Part shown: piece by piece, positions 1-10,993 of the stretch
How the letters are laid out: each line of letters begins with the position of its first letter
Numbering within the stretch: position 1 is the first letter of the stretch
NCBI GenBank assembly: GCA_002812745.2
Contig: NCSJ02000280.1
Location: 1 to 56,862, forward strand
From: Scytalidium lignicola
Lineage: Eukaryota > Ascomycota > Leotiomycetes
Direction: 5' to 3'
Length of the DNA: 56,862 nucleotides
Translations under genes and position numbers: made by a program
The notes under the pieces: model-generated
What the model was told of the DNA's origin: nothing
Databases searched by the model: none
Seen by the model: only the letters and a program-made list of their open reading frames with translations

Positions 1-291
1 CCTATCCTCGGCATCCCATGATAACTTCACCGCGAGTCTCTGTAACTTCTTTGCCCGTGCAAGCCCGAGATGATAACGATCCGGACGAGAGAGGTTGGCT
101 TGCGTCGTCTTGGAGAACAATGGATCCTGCTCTAAAATAGCAGTGATTCGAGCCTGACATTCCAGGAATTCTGGGGTGAAGATGTGATCTGTGAGCTCCC
201 TTACAGGAATTGACGATCTTGCACGCTCTTGTGCAAGAGTTGTTGCTCCATCTGGTTGCGCTGGCCTAAGTGCAGAAGTGAAATCCTTCAT
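1..291 (-). CDS. Peroxisomal acyl-CoA oxidase, N-terminal part (cut by window edge)
   Basis: The reverse strand reads open from an ATG at 291 to the left edge (97 codons), so the gene continues outside the window. The start resembles fungal peroxisomal acyl-CoA oxidases: a short MKDFTSALRPAQPDG opening, then a helical stretch with HIFTPEFLECQARI and QANLSRPDRYHLGLARAKK, which are typical of the family's N-terminal alpha domain. The enzyme makes the 2-enoyl-CoA in the first step of peroxisomal beta-oxidation and releases hydrogen peroxide. The flavin and catalytic domains lie beyond the edge, so activity and substrate range cannot be judged. It sits next to a transporter gene and an acyl-CoA synthetase with a peroxisomal signal, which suggests a shared pathway (inference). 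Confidence 0.85.
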   Translation of the reverse strand, partial: MKDFTSALRPAQPDGATTLAQERARSSIPVRELTDHIFTPEFLECQARITAILEQDPLFSKTTQANLSRPDRYHLGLARAKKLQRLAVKLSWDAEDR

Positions 292-839
292 CTTTGTGGT
301 AAGTTTAACTGGTAGTCATTCACTTAGAGTAATAATTGAGTTGTACCACGTTAAGAGTTACTCCAAATTATAACTGATAAATAAGCTATTGCTGAGGCTG
401 CCATCCTCGTTCCCAGCGGCATTTCCATTTCGGGAAATTGCCGTCTATAGAAATTGCACCGAATTCCGTGATGAGGGGAAGAGAGGACACTCCTGCATGC
501 CGGCAATAATATCCTCTCCTATCTTATTATTCCCGGTTGAAAGTATATGCCACCTCCTCACTACTATTCATGCGGCTTTGGATATGGGCCCAGAATGGCG
601 TGACAAAAAAGGATTTTTAAGAGTTATAATATGGATCCTCAACCATTTAAGTCTCAGAAATCTGTTCAAGATGTTCAAAGTATGTTTTTAAAATAAATTT
701 GATCATTCCAAGCTTGTCATAAGAAAGCATAAAGAGTTATATCAAATCAATGAATCGAAGCAAATCTGAATTGAGTTAAGGCAGCTGTCATTATCCTTCA
801 ATTTTGCCTCTATCAGTACAGCGAAGCCACGAAAAACAT
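292..839. other. Intergenic, no gene seen
   Basis: This stretch lies between the acyl-CoA oxidase start and the transporter stop. Short ORFs here have no recognisable protein features. It should hold the oxidase promoter and the transporter 3' region. Confidence 0.6.
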
Positions 840-2822
840 TTATTTCGTCTCTTCTATATGTACTGTGCCGACTTTTTCCTCCTCCAAATCCCTAGCCAGC
901 ATCTCCTCCATCGCATTGATCTCGTGTACACGGTTGAGCATAGCTGCAGAGACTTGGCTGTTTTCCATATCTTCCATGGCTTGAAGCGGCAGTGCATGAC
1001 CAGTTTTGGCTTTGCGGCGCTTTGCCTCTAGCAGGAGCCAGACCGGTAAAGTAGCATAACTGAGAATGCACAGTGCTAGGATACCGCATGTTGCGGAAAA
1101 TCCAGGCAGATACCTCGGAGCATCCTGAGCTGGATAGATCTATTACGTGTAAGTGGTGATTGACAAGTGAGTAGGACTATATATCTTACTTGTGGTGCTA
1201 TAATGCTTGCAATCGAAAGTGATGCTACAGCAGCTGCGCCGCCAACAGCTTGCTCAGCAGCTCCATATAAAGTGGACGTTCGGTATGATAGAACAATTGG
1301 TTGCGATATGACAACCATTTGGCCGAGGAATGCCATTCCATACATCGCAATTGGTGGAATTTTTGTACTCTGCGTAACTGAAACATATGTCCAGACTCCG
1401 TAACAAGGAATCGCCATGGAAATAGGAATGAGATAATGCCACATTCTTTCTCGTGTCCAGTCAGAATGGAAAGGCCATATCCAGTAAATCGGGATACATG
1501 AAAGATTCACAATGGCAGTATAAAGGTTAGACTTCTGAACAGAGAATTCCAAGAACTGTGGGGCAGTTAGCACAAAAACTTGAGCTAAGCATAAAATAGA
1601 TGCCTACCACTGTCAAAATTGTCGGTAGAAATGTTGCTTGGGCAACAGCTACGATAGTAAGGGACACATATGAAGTAAAGAAGACGTAAGTTGAGGGCCT
1701 TGTAAATATTCTCCTAAACGCCGCCCAGTCCCATGTCAGATCGGTCATTCGAGTGGCTCCGCGTCCAAATCTATTGATCGCAATATATCGTTCTGGAGTA
1801 ATCATTAACGGTTACAGTCTTGCATAGAGCCTTTATAATATACATACCACGTTCAGTCAATGCTGTTGTCGTCTCTGGAAAGGTAAGGAGCAAGAAAAAA
1901 ATAGGAGCTGCCATAACAATGGGCAAAAGGCCTTCGATTATAAACACCCACTGCCATGACTTCAATCCACGGACATCATTGAGCTGTCAAGGTCAGTATA
2001 TATTAAAGTCCGTACAGGGTATTGGTTTGGCTTTAACTTACATGGTTGATCCCAATAGCTGCAAATCCAGAACATGCCAGAGCAAGAGAATTAGCGCTGT
2101 GGAAGATACCTAATCTGATAGCACGCTCCGTCGGCTTATACCAAAAGCTGAAATACATCACACAGCAAGGAACGACGCCGGCCTCAGGGACGCCCAGCAT
2201 AAAGCGCCCTGCTAATAGACCTGCTTTCGATTTCACTCCGGCTAAGGACATAACAACGATTCCCCAGAGGACCATAATCAAGGGAAAGTAGACCTTTGCT
2301 GATATCTTCTTCATCAATATATTTGCGGGCATCAAAAGTGCCGTGACGGAGAAGTAGGTTATCGAGACAGACTTGGAGTGGTTAGTATATCTTACTAATA
2401 TCATCAAGCAAGACATCTCACCCAGTTGAAATCATCCTTCTTCAGACCGAGCGAACCTGAAAGGGAATCATCAGTACCCTTTTGTAAGATGGCAATATTT
2501 CCTAGATTGGCTCTGTCCATGTATGCTAGGAAGTAGATAATGCAGCACGGAAGCATAACACGCATGTCTAGTTTCCGGACGAGACGACGCTCTTCAGCAG
2601 CATCCCAGTCACTAACAACGGCTAAGCGTACGGCACGATCTTCACTGCTGTCTGTGGTTTATCAGTCACAATGAACGATAAAGCTGATAGGATGTTAATA
2701 GGGGATAACAGACTGTGAACACCGTTCACCTTTTCTGGGACGATGGCATGTCTCAAACTCCAACCCCCAATGAAAACCCCTTCCTTCTCGAAAGCTTCTG
2801 AACTCTGTTTCCAGGATAGCAT
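840..2822 (-). CDS. MFS transporter, anion:cation symporter (allantoate permease-like) family
   Basis: Seven exons join in frame: 2822-2723, 2651-2422, 2371-2042, 1983-1848, 1792-1608, 1555-1190 and 1139-840, giving 548 residues. All junctions are GT-AG. Family marks include LDMRVMLPCCIIYFLAYMDR with RANLGNI in the first membrane helix, a GRFMLGVPEAGVVP stretch in the fourth to fifth helix region, KSWQWVFIIEGL, and IYPAQDAPRYLPGF near the last helix. The family (Dal5/Tna1-like) imports small organic anions such as allantoate, nicotinate or other carboxylates at the plasma membrane. The C-terminal tail is acidic and cytosolic. It is transcribed away from the acyl-CoA synthetase, sharing its promoter region, which suggests that it imports that enzyme's substrate (inference). 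The first ATG is chosen because it opens a short exon that splices in frame; the N-terminal 40 residues are variable in this family. Confidence 0.88.
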
Positions 2823-3008
2823 GATGGCTCGAGAGCTTCTCAGCGTTTAGGAGTACTTAGAATGGGTCATATGGTAAATAGCACTTTTCAGCAGTGAACC
2901 TCCGTTCTAGATGTGTTGGATCTTAAATAGCAAAACCCATACGCGGGGGCGCTCAGGCAGCACACTTTACCCAATGATTCCAAGGAGCCATAGGCTGTGT
3001 ACATACTT

Positions 3009-3039
3009 CCCCGCAAGTCCCCCGCAAGTCCCCCGCAAG
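3009..3039. repeat. Three tandem copies of an 11-bp unit
   Basis: The unit CCCCGCAAGTC is repeated almost perfectly three times with an 11-bp period, roughly one helical turn. It lies in the shared promoter, so it may be a regulator-binding array, or merely a replication-slippage product. Confidence 0.8.
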
Positions 3040-3096
3040 AATGTTTTGGTTTATGCGTTGCCCCAGACTCATACTCAATGCTAACTTAGACGAAAG

Positions 3097-3107
3097 CGGT
3101 AATTCCG
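3097..3107. promoter_or_regulatory. CGG-N5-CCG inverted triplet (possible Zn2Cys6 site)
   Basis: The sequence is CGG, then taatt, then CCG. Inverted CGG triplets are the classic half-sites of binuclear zinc cluster activators in fungi. One copy can occur by chance; position in a divergent catabolic promoter is the only added support. Confidence 0.35.
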
Positions 3108-3342
3108 ATATCTGAAAATCGCCGCTGCTATGCCCCATTTTATCGGTATCGGCAAAGTGTACTGAATGCGCCTAGTTCTTGGCCGCTTTCTAGAATATTA
3201 ACCGTATTTAATATTGGAGATTATATTAACGCAATAGTATATAGTTGAAATACTTATTGCAGCTGCTGGTGCTGATATGTTAACGGCAGTGAACGTAGGC
3301 AGTTCTGCTACTGACGACAAGAAACGAAGCGAATATATAGAC

Positions 3343-5351
3343 ATGGACAAGTACCACACGTCTTATTACTCCAGGTGATCCGGATCTGACAAGTGCCTAG
3401 GAACGACAAATCTGCCTATCTCCCGCCGCACCGGGGAGATAATATCCTACCAAATTGTGCGTTATTTGGCCGCTTGGTCAGAGCTGCACACAAATCGAGC
3501 AAAATTGCAGTTAGAGACCTGAGAACGGGTATTTCTGCTACTCATGCTCAGCTTCTCACGGATGTCCTTCATGTGCGCAACTTTGTTCTCGGTGTTCTTG
3601 ATGATTCAACGCTACAAAGCCTAAAAAAACACGAAGAGGTCTACTTAAATGTACTTGGCCCCGGGGGATATGAGTATATCGTCGCATTCTTGGCAGTGGT
3701 TGCTCTTGGCGCAGTTGTCGTGCCTCTTTGTGGGTTGTTTTTAACTCTTTCTAGTAATTTCCTATATTGATATTTCGTAGCCCCCGACTTACCCGTACGA
3801 GAAGCAACTTACTACGTCAACATATGCCATGCCGCAGCAGTCCTTACAACGACTGTCTGTAATGATCTTGGGAAAAGTCTGCGAAACGCGATCGCGAGTA
3901 CCTCTAACTCAAGGTTTCGCTGCATTGAAATAGGACCGCTCATTTGCAAACCACCTCTAGCACCAGCTGAGATCATAGTTTCCTCGGATCTGTATCTTAA
4001 TGACAATAATCCCGGTCTCGTGATATTTACATCTGGTACTACTGGACCCCCAAAGGCTGCTGTCAAGAGACGGGCTTTTCTCAATGATGCCGCAATCGCC
4101 GTGGCTGATATGTATGCGATGACGAGTGACGATGTTGTCTTGCATGTCCTTCCGGTTCACCATGCAACTGGTATTGGAATCACCCTCCTACCATTCCTGT
4201 TGGTTGGTGGCTGTGTTGAATTTCGCAGTGGTGGATTCGATGCTGCGTGGATGTGGGAGCGCTGGAAGCAAGGCGGGCTTACCTTTTTCTCTGGAGTACC
4301 AACCATCTACATGAGAATGATGCAGTATTATGAAGCAAACTTAGCCAATCTCCCCACTGTCGAGCGTAACCGCTACATTGCTGGGGTTCGCCAGTTCAAA
4401 TCTCTTCTCTGTGGGACATCTGCCTTACCACGGAACCTCCAACATAAATGGACAGCATTGAGAGATGGCAAGGCTATATTAACCAGATACGGGGCGACTG
4501 AATTTGGGGCAGTATTCATGGTATCTCCAACTCTTACTGACATTCCAGAAGTAAGCTTTGATGAAGGATAATTTCATCTCGAAAACAAAACTGACCCTAA
4601 TTCCTGTACAGAATTCCGTTGGAGTATCATTTCCCGGCATCGACGTTAAACTGTCCAATGGGGACGAAGGCGAAGTTCTCATAAAAACCCCGAACAGTTT
4701 TGCCAAGTAATACCTTCTCTCACTCACGATTTGATACTATCTACTAACGTTGTACCAAGGTATCTGGGCGATCCCGAGGCAACGAAGAACGCGCACGACT
4801 CAGAAGGATACTTCAAGACTGGAGATATAGCATATCGAAAAGGCAATTACTATTTTATTATGGGCCGAGCATCAGTTGATAGTAAGTTACGGCTCTCACT
4901 GAAGCTTCTCACTTTCGTATCTCTAACACGCTCTAGTCATCAAGTCCGGAGGCTATAAAATCTCCGCGCTAGACGTCGAAAGAGAGATTCTTGGTCTGAG
5001 CTATATAAATGAAGCCATGGTTGTTGGCGTCGAAGACGAAGAGTTCGGTCAAAGAGTAGCCGCGGCAGTGATATTAAAAAANGACGGTAGGTTTCAAAAG
5101 TAGTTTCACCAAGTTTAGGTTATTAATTTTGCAAGCAGGAACGAAAATCCTTGACGATAGATGAACTTCGACATGATTTAAGACAAAGTCTAACAAACTA
5201 CAAATTGCCGACTATTCTTCGTGTCGTTGACGATCTTCCCAAGTCAGCAACTGGAAAGGTCTCTAAGAAGATTCTCTCGCCACGGATATTTCCCTCTAAT
5301 GGACATAAAGACGTACAACTATGGTCACGTAGATCAGAAGCTAGATTATAG
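3343..5351 (+). CDS. Acyl-CoA synthetase (AMP-binding, ACSF3-like) with PTS1
   Basis: Seven exons (3343-3350, 3401-3729, 3781-4550, 4612-4706, 4760-4881, 4937-5086, 5139-5351) give 561 residues if the N at 5082 is removed; with the N the frame breaks at the last junction. The start lies in an 8-nt first exon followed by a normal 50-nt intron with a CTGAC branch site; downstream of it no ATG-initiated start fits. Marks of ANL adenylating enzymes are clear: the P-loop FTSGTTGPPKA, YGATEFG, GYFKTGD, IKSGGYKISALDVE and the catalytic-lysine region SATGKVSKK. The enzyme should convert a carboxylic acid plus ATP and CoA to acyl-CoA. The protein ends in ARL, a peroxisomal targeting type 1 tripeptide, which matches the nearby acyl-CoA oxidase. 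ACSF3 proper uses malonate, but the substrate here is not predictable from sequence. Confidence 0.88.
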
Positions 5352-6282
5352 ATTTGTGATAGATATACCTAATTAAATTGCTTCCCACGGGCTTTATGGT
5401 GTATAGTGAAGTGGGTGTCACAAAACTTAAGAAGTTAAAAAAGGGCTATAAGCTATTTTCTATTAGGGAGATGAATAAATAAAGTAAGTAATGGAATTAC
5501 GGATGCTACTAGCAGTGTATAAAATACCCCAATACCGTAAATTATAAGTTCTAAGAAGGAAGACTGTTGAGTTGGTATCTAGACTCAAGTTACCGAATTA
5601 CTGTAGTTCCTTCTATATGAGGAGAAGTGGGCAGTCTTGTCTCTCCTTTTATATTATTCTCCTCGCCTTATAATCATATATTGTGATGGAATACGATCGT
5701 GTGTACGGTTAGCTACGTACGGTAGCGATATGGGAGCGTAGGTGCGGTCGCTGTATGGCCGTAAAGTGTAGCTGAGCAACAAGCAACCAATCAAAAGGTA
5801 GGGTGCGGTAGAATAGGAGAAAGGAAGGCTTGATTATGGTAACTACGATAGCTACTACTATATATACTAAGTGGTAAAGTGTGGGGAATCTGGGGTAGCA
5901 GGGTCTGTCTCCGCTCGTACGTATGTAGGGAACGGGAATTCCCTACCACAGTATAACTGTCAATTTACCTGCATATCAATCCCATTCTCTATCTTACTCG
6001 GAGTCCCTCCATGAATAGCGTCTTTGTGTCAATAAGTTTGGACAGTCTAATTGCCGGCAATGATAGCTAAGACCTACGGAGATGACCCACACCGGAATAA
6101 TCTTTACACGACACATAAGACTCCATGCTGCGGATCGTGCGGATCTAAGAAAAGATATAAGAAAGCTCGATATAAACTTACGCTACTAGGGGATAATGGA
6201 TAATGTGTATGACGGGTTCCAGTACTAAATTAACTACATATTTGCTGAACTCCTACATAAAACTTGTAGGGATCCAGACTCA
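5352..6282. other. Intergenic, AT-rich, possible repeat relic
   Basis: No coding region is seen. The segment from about 5565, beginning TGTTGAGTTGGTATC, has the look of a decayed LTR (TG start, TATA-like stretch), but I find no matching CA end with a target duplication. The last 100 bp before 6283 should hold the monooxygenase promoter. Confidence 0.4.
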
Positions 6283-7666
6283 ATGGCTCAACAATTTAGT
6301 GCCAGTGTAATCATAGTAGGTGCTGGTTTAGGCGGGGTTGCAGCAGCAATAGGAATTGCTCGAGCTGGTCATCGAGTCACTATAGTTGAGCAAGCCCGAG
6401 AATTAGGACAGGTTAGTTACTGCAAAAAATTCTGCATTTGCAAATACTTATAATTGCAAGGTTGGTGCTGGCATCCAAGTCCCACCTAATTCGTCTCGCA
6501 TACTAGACCGATGGGGAATTCTATCGAAGTTAAGGCCGAATGCTATGCACCCAGAAAATATCACTATATTCTCATATCGAGATGGGTCGACGCTGTCATC
6601 ACTCAACCTGCTGCCATCGATGGAGCAGATATATGGCGGTCCATATCTTCATGTTCATCGAGCAACTTTTCATAAGGCGCTATGTGAGGAGGCTGAACGG
6701 CTAGGAGTCAAATTCCGGCTTGGATCAGCCGTGACAGGGTTAGATTTTGAGAAAACGGCTGTTAAGATTTTAAATCAGGAGGAGTTATCGGCAGATTTCA
6801 TAATCGGCGCCGATGGATTGAAATCTTCATGTCGTGAAGCACTGCTTGGCCACTCTGACCCTCCCCGCGTTACAGGAGATATGGCATACCGAATTGTCAT
6901 TAAGACAGAAGAAATGAAGAAGTACAGTAAACTCTTCACTCTTGCTACGGTACCGAGCTTCTACTACTGGGCAGGACCAGGAGGTCATGCAGTTGGATAC
7001 CTGATAGAGCGAGGCACCTCTTTTAATATGGTTATTACAGCTCCTGACGAGCTTCCGGACAATGTGCAGTCAACCAAAGCAGATATAGACGTGGTGAGAG
7101 CTAAGTTTCAGGATTGGGAACCGAGGTTTAAGTTGATGCTCGGACTTGTAAAGGAAGCAATGGTCTGGAAACTTCAGAACAGCGTAGAACTGGAATCCTG
7201 GAGTCATCCTAGTGGAAGATTTGCACTTCTTGGTGACGCTTGCCACGCAACTTTACCTTATCTGTAAGTAATACACTGAGATTTATCTACAATATTTTCA
7301 GGCCATTAACCAAGTTCAAGTGCACAGGGAGCAGCGCAGGCACTTGAGGATGGAGCAGTGCTAGGAGCACTTTTCCAGAAGGCAAAAGATGAATCCGAAG
7401 TCTTTGACGCTTTAAAAATTTATGAAAAGCTGCGAAAATCCAGGACAACGAAAGTTGTGCGCACTAGCACAAAAATGGGAGCCATAATGCATATGCCAGA
7501 CGGAGAAGAGCAGCGGGAGAGAGACCGAAAGATGACCCAATGCGCACCTTTCGAAGGATACCCCAACGGTTGGGCAGATCCAGTATTCCAGAAGTACCTA
7601 TTTGGATATGATACTGAAACCGAGGTAGAGCAAGCATGGAGAGTGTATGAATCAGAAAAGGAGTAG
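6283..7666 (+). CDS. FAD-dependent monooxygenase, salicylate hydroxylase-like
   Basis: Three exons (6283-6411, 6461-7263, 7321-7666) give 425 residues, a normal length for class A flavoprotein hydroxylases. The N terminus carries the dinucleotide-binding motif IIVGAGLGGVAAAIGIARAG followed by an acidic strand end (VEQ). The second motif IIGADGLKSSCREALLG and the third, FALLGDACHATLPYLAQGAA, spanning the second intron, both contact FAD and NADPH in this family. Relatives hydroxylate salicylate, 6-hydroxynicotinate or polyketide phenols. There is no signal peptide or peroxisomal tripeptide, so it is probably cytosolic. It follows the acyl-CoA synthetase in the same direction with a 0.9-kb gap, which suits a small catabolic or secondary-metabolite cluster (inference). 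The exact substrate is unknown. Confidence 0.87.
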
Positions 7667-9024
7667 TAGAAAGGTATGTCTAGGGGTGTAAGGGGTTTAC
7701 AGCAAGCATTATCATAATCTTTTGTGAGAAATGACATTGTGAAGTCATCGGGCTAGCAAATATCTTCTGATAATTTGCCTATTGTTTCTCCGATTATCTA
7801 AGAAAAGGTCTCTCAAAATCATCTTGTCTGAAATAGCTCACTCTCAAACTCTAGACGTAGATAGATAATAAGATGGAGAGGTACCTAAATAAAATTGTAT
7901 TAAGTAGCTCCGTTAAATATAAACATTCTACAGCGGACCTGTCACGAGTCAGCCACCCCGGTAAACTCGCAAAAGTAAGAGCTTGATACTCCATAGAAAA
8001 AGAGCAGCTCCTTTGTATACTCATCTTGATTGAAACTCACTCAAGATTTGATGTTGCCCATCTGTTAGATTATGTATTAATGAGCGTCAATCTGCATGCA
8101 TTTCTTCGTTAATGAGATCATATAATTCATATGCTTACCTACGAGTTAGAATTTGGAGATGTTAGGAAATAAATCTTATATGTTTACGTTAATCATATAA
8201 ACGTTATAAAGTAGTAAAGATTAAATAAATCAATGATAATAGTAATCTAACTGATTTTATAATAAAATCTAAGGTTTAACATCAGCAAAATTGTAACGAG
8301 CCGTAAATTGAGGTCAGTTGCTAAAAGCTTGCATAGTTCTTAAAGCTAACTTATAGTTTAAATAGCTGGTTTAGTTTAGCTTGGCTTAGTGAATGACCTC
8401 ACAGCGCGGTTGTTGTTGTTTGCGGCAGGCGGGTGTTGCGAGGACCAGCTTCTCCACAGTGCCCGCCAACGCCTTCTCGATCATACGCACTGGCGCTTCT
8501 AAGAACCAGCCAAGTGACGTTCGCAACATCAACAAAGAGTTTTAAGTCTTCAACTAGCTGGTAGTCATCAAGGTCTATATAGATTAAGATTTCAGATATT
8601 TGTAATCCATACTAGTCGTCACCCGCACTGTAAGATGTAAGGATTGCTCACTACGAGTACGAAGTGGACTGGTGCCCATAGAAGAGCAGCACGGAGAGGA
8701 TCAAGTTTCCTTTCCAGCTCCTACTTGACGTCCCTAGCAATATCTTTGTTGGCGCCATGGTTACCTTCAGCAGCCTTGAAATTATTTTTCAAGAAGACAT
8801 ACTGCGGCATTAGCTTTTGCTCGTTCAAGCCCCATTGTAAAGTGAAAACGAATTATTTGTAATTATATGAAAGCCAAAACGAAAGCAAAAATGAGGTTGA
8901 ATTGCAGGGACTCGAAGCGGGGCTCAACCAAAAGCCAACAAAACCTACCTATAATTTGCCGCACGGAGACCCCTCCTTTGCTTATTGAGTCACTTGGCGA
9001 CGACATCAGATCACCGCTCTCGTT
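7667..9024. other. Intergenic, AT-rich, no gene seen
   Basis: About 1.36 kb, AT-rich apart from a more GC-rich island near 8400-8530. Short ORFs here show no domain. The region ends the cluster-like segment and should contain the biotin synthase promoter. Confidence 0.5.
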
Positions 9025-10299
9025 ATGGGTTCGTGTCTACGAAGTCGTTCTCTTGCTTCCATTGCTGGTCGTAGTATCCTTCGAGATGCCAAACCATCGT
9101 GGACCGGGATTGCGAGAAGAGCGTATGGTACTGTTCTGGACGATAAGGTACTAGGAAATGCTTCTGTACGGTCCACGCTCGAGAAAGCCCGCGCGGCAGA
9201 GGGCCGACGACATGACTGGAGCAAGCAAGAAATTAGAGAGATTTATGACACACCTCTGATGCGATTATCATATGCAGCTGTATGTTCGTCGTGAGCCGGG
9301 TGATGAGAGTGGCTCACTCAGCTAGTTGTGTTCAATATATAGGGCGCAGTTCACCAGAAGTTCCACAACCCAACCTCGATCCAGATGTGCACACTCATGA
9401 ACATCAAGACCGGCGGTTGTAGCGAAGACTGCTCTTACTGCGCGCAGTCATCTCGGTACAAGACGGGCCTCAAGGCTACGAAGATGGTCACTGTCGATTC
9501 AGTCCTCGAGGCCGCACGCATCGCGAAAACAAATGGTAGCACGAGATTCTGCATGGGAGCTGCTTGGAGGGACATGCGAGGCAGAAGAGTCAACCTCCGA
9601 AATATCAAAGAAATGGTTAAGGGTGTGAATGATCTGGGGATGGAGTCCTGTGTGACACTGGGTATGATTGATCTTGAGCAGGCTAAAGAGCTCAAAGATG
9701 CTGGCCTAACAGCTTATAATCACAACGTCGATACCTCCCGAGAGTTCTATCCTTCTGTTATCACAACTCGAACCTACGATGAGCGCCTCAAAACTATCAA
9801 AAATGTCACTGAGGCCGGGCTTAGCGTTTGTACTGGTGGTATCCTTGGGCTAGGAGAATCTCCCAGTGACCATATTGGACTTCTGCATACAGTCGCCACA
9901 TTTCCTACTCACCCCGAGTCCTTTCCTGTCAATACGTTGGTCCCTATCAAGGGTACACCCTTAGGTGACAATGCGCCGTCTCCTTTCGATGCTACGCTTA
10001 GGACTATAGCTACTGCTAGATTGATCATGCCTAGGACGATTATCCGACTTGCAGCAGGACGTACTACTCTGTCGGAAGAGCAACAAGTTCTCTGTTTCAT
10101 GGCGGGTGCAAACGCCGTGTTCACAGGTGAGAAGATGTTAACGACAGCATGCAATGGCTGGGACGAAGATAAAAAACTCTTTGATAAATGGGGTCTAGAG
10201 CCAATGCAGAGCTTTCAAACGGGGGTCCGACCCGATGCCTCAGGTCCTATGCAGCAGGGACTAGAGCAGGAGAAAGAGCTGGTTTCAGAGCAAAAATGA
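9025..10299 (+). CDS. BIO2: Biotin synthase (radical SAM), mitochondrial
   Basis: Two exons (9025-9279 and 9343-10299) give 403 residues. The protein inserts sulfur into dethiobiotin to make biotin, using a SAM-cleaving 4Fe-4S cluster and a 2Fe-2S cluster that donates sulfur. The radical SAM motif is present as GGCSEDCSYCAQS (CxxxCxxC). Further conserved parts include FCMGAAWRDMRGR, AYNHNVDTSREFYP, CTGGILGLGES and IRLAAGRTTL. The first 40 residues are rich in Arg and Ser and lack acids (GSCLRSRSLASIAGRS), which fits a mitochondrial presequence. No other biotin gene is next to it, so no biotin cluster is seen here. Confidence 0.96.
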
Positions 10300-10993
10300 T
10301 TAAAGAGGCTGTGCATTAGATTTCAAAAATTATGGCTTAAGGCCTTAGCCAACAACTGATATAGATAAGTTGTGTATATATTAATATATAGATAAACATG
10401 CATACTGCATATAAACCAGCCCAATTCTAAGTGTTCCAAATAGAAATTTGTGCTCTCTAATCTCATATCGTTTTTGTCATTGGTGTTCTTAATCCGAGTT
10501 ATCCAAACTTTGCTTATAATTGTTAACATGTGAATTCAAGAAAATTAGAATTGAAACATTGTAAGTCTGACTGTTAATAACGATCGTTTTATTGGTGGAC
10601 CAGACTCACATCGGAATATAGCTTTCCCGCCAGTGCCTTATGGTGCCTTATGCGCAAGGCCACTAGCACGTACAGAAAACAAAAGGTGCCGTATTCCGAC
10701 CAACCAAAGCAGCTCAAGAACGTTTCATCTTAAGCCAGAATTAAAATTTACAAGCCCGAGTCACAAAAGTCACAATTTAAATGACACCAAAATAAATAAA
10801 TAACACTTTTCCCCACAAAAAATACATTGTGATCCTATTTCCAAAACCAACCTAAAAAGTATATACNAAAAAAAGTAATCTCATAACAAAATCCAAAATG
10901 TTGTCCCAATTTCCTACCAGTTTCCTACCCCCCGGTCCTTTGAAAAATCCCCAAAAATCCCCCCACATGTAAGTTTCGTAAATACTTAAACTT
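10300..10993. other. Convergent intergenic region
   Basis: Lies between the 3' ends of the biotin synthase and the LysM gene. AT-rich, with an N at 10867 before an A run. No gene is seen. Confidence 0.5.

Larger units (their letters stand above)
2823..3342. promoter_or_regulatory. Divergent promoter between transporter and acyl-CoA synthetase
   Basis: About 520 bp separate the two divergent start codons. The region holds a threefold 11-bp tandem repeat (3009-3039) and a CGG-N5-CCG inverted triplet (3097-3107), the kind of site bound by fungal Zn2Cys6 regulators. That these control both genes is inference. Confidence 0.5.

Noticed and set aside
9006..9224. Minus-strand ORF over the biotin synthase start
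   Set aside because: It overlaps a confidently identified gene in the opposite direction and has no domain.
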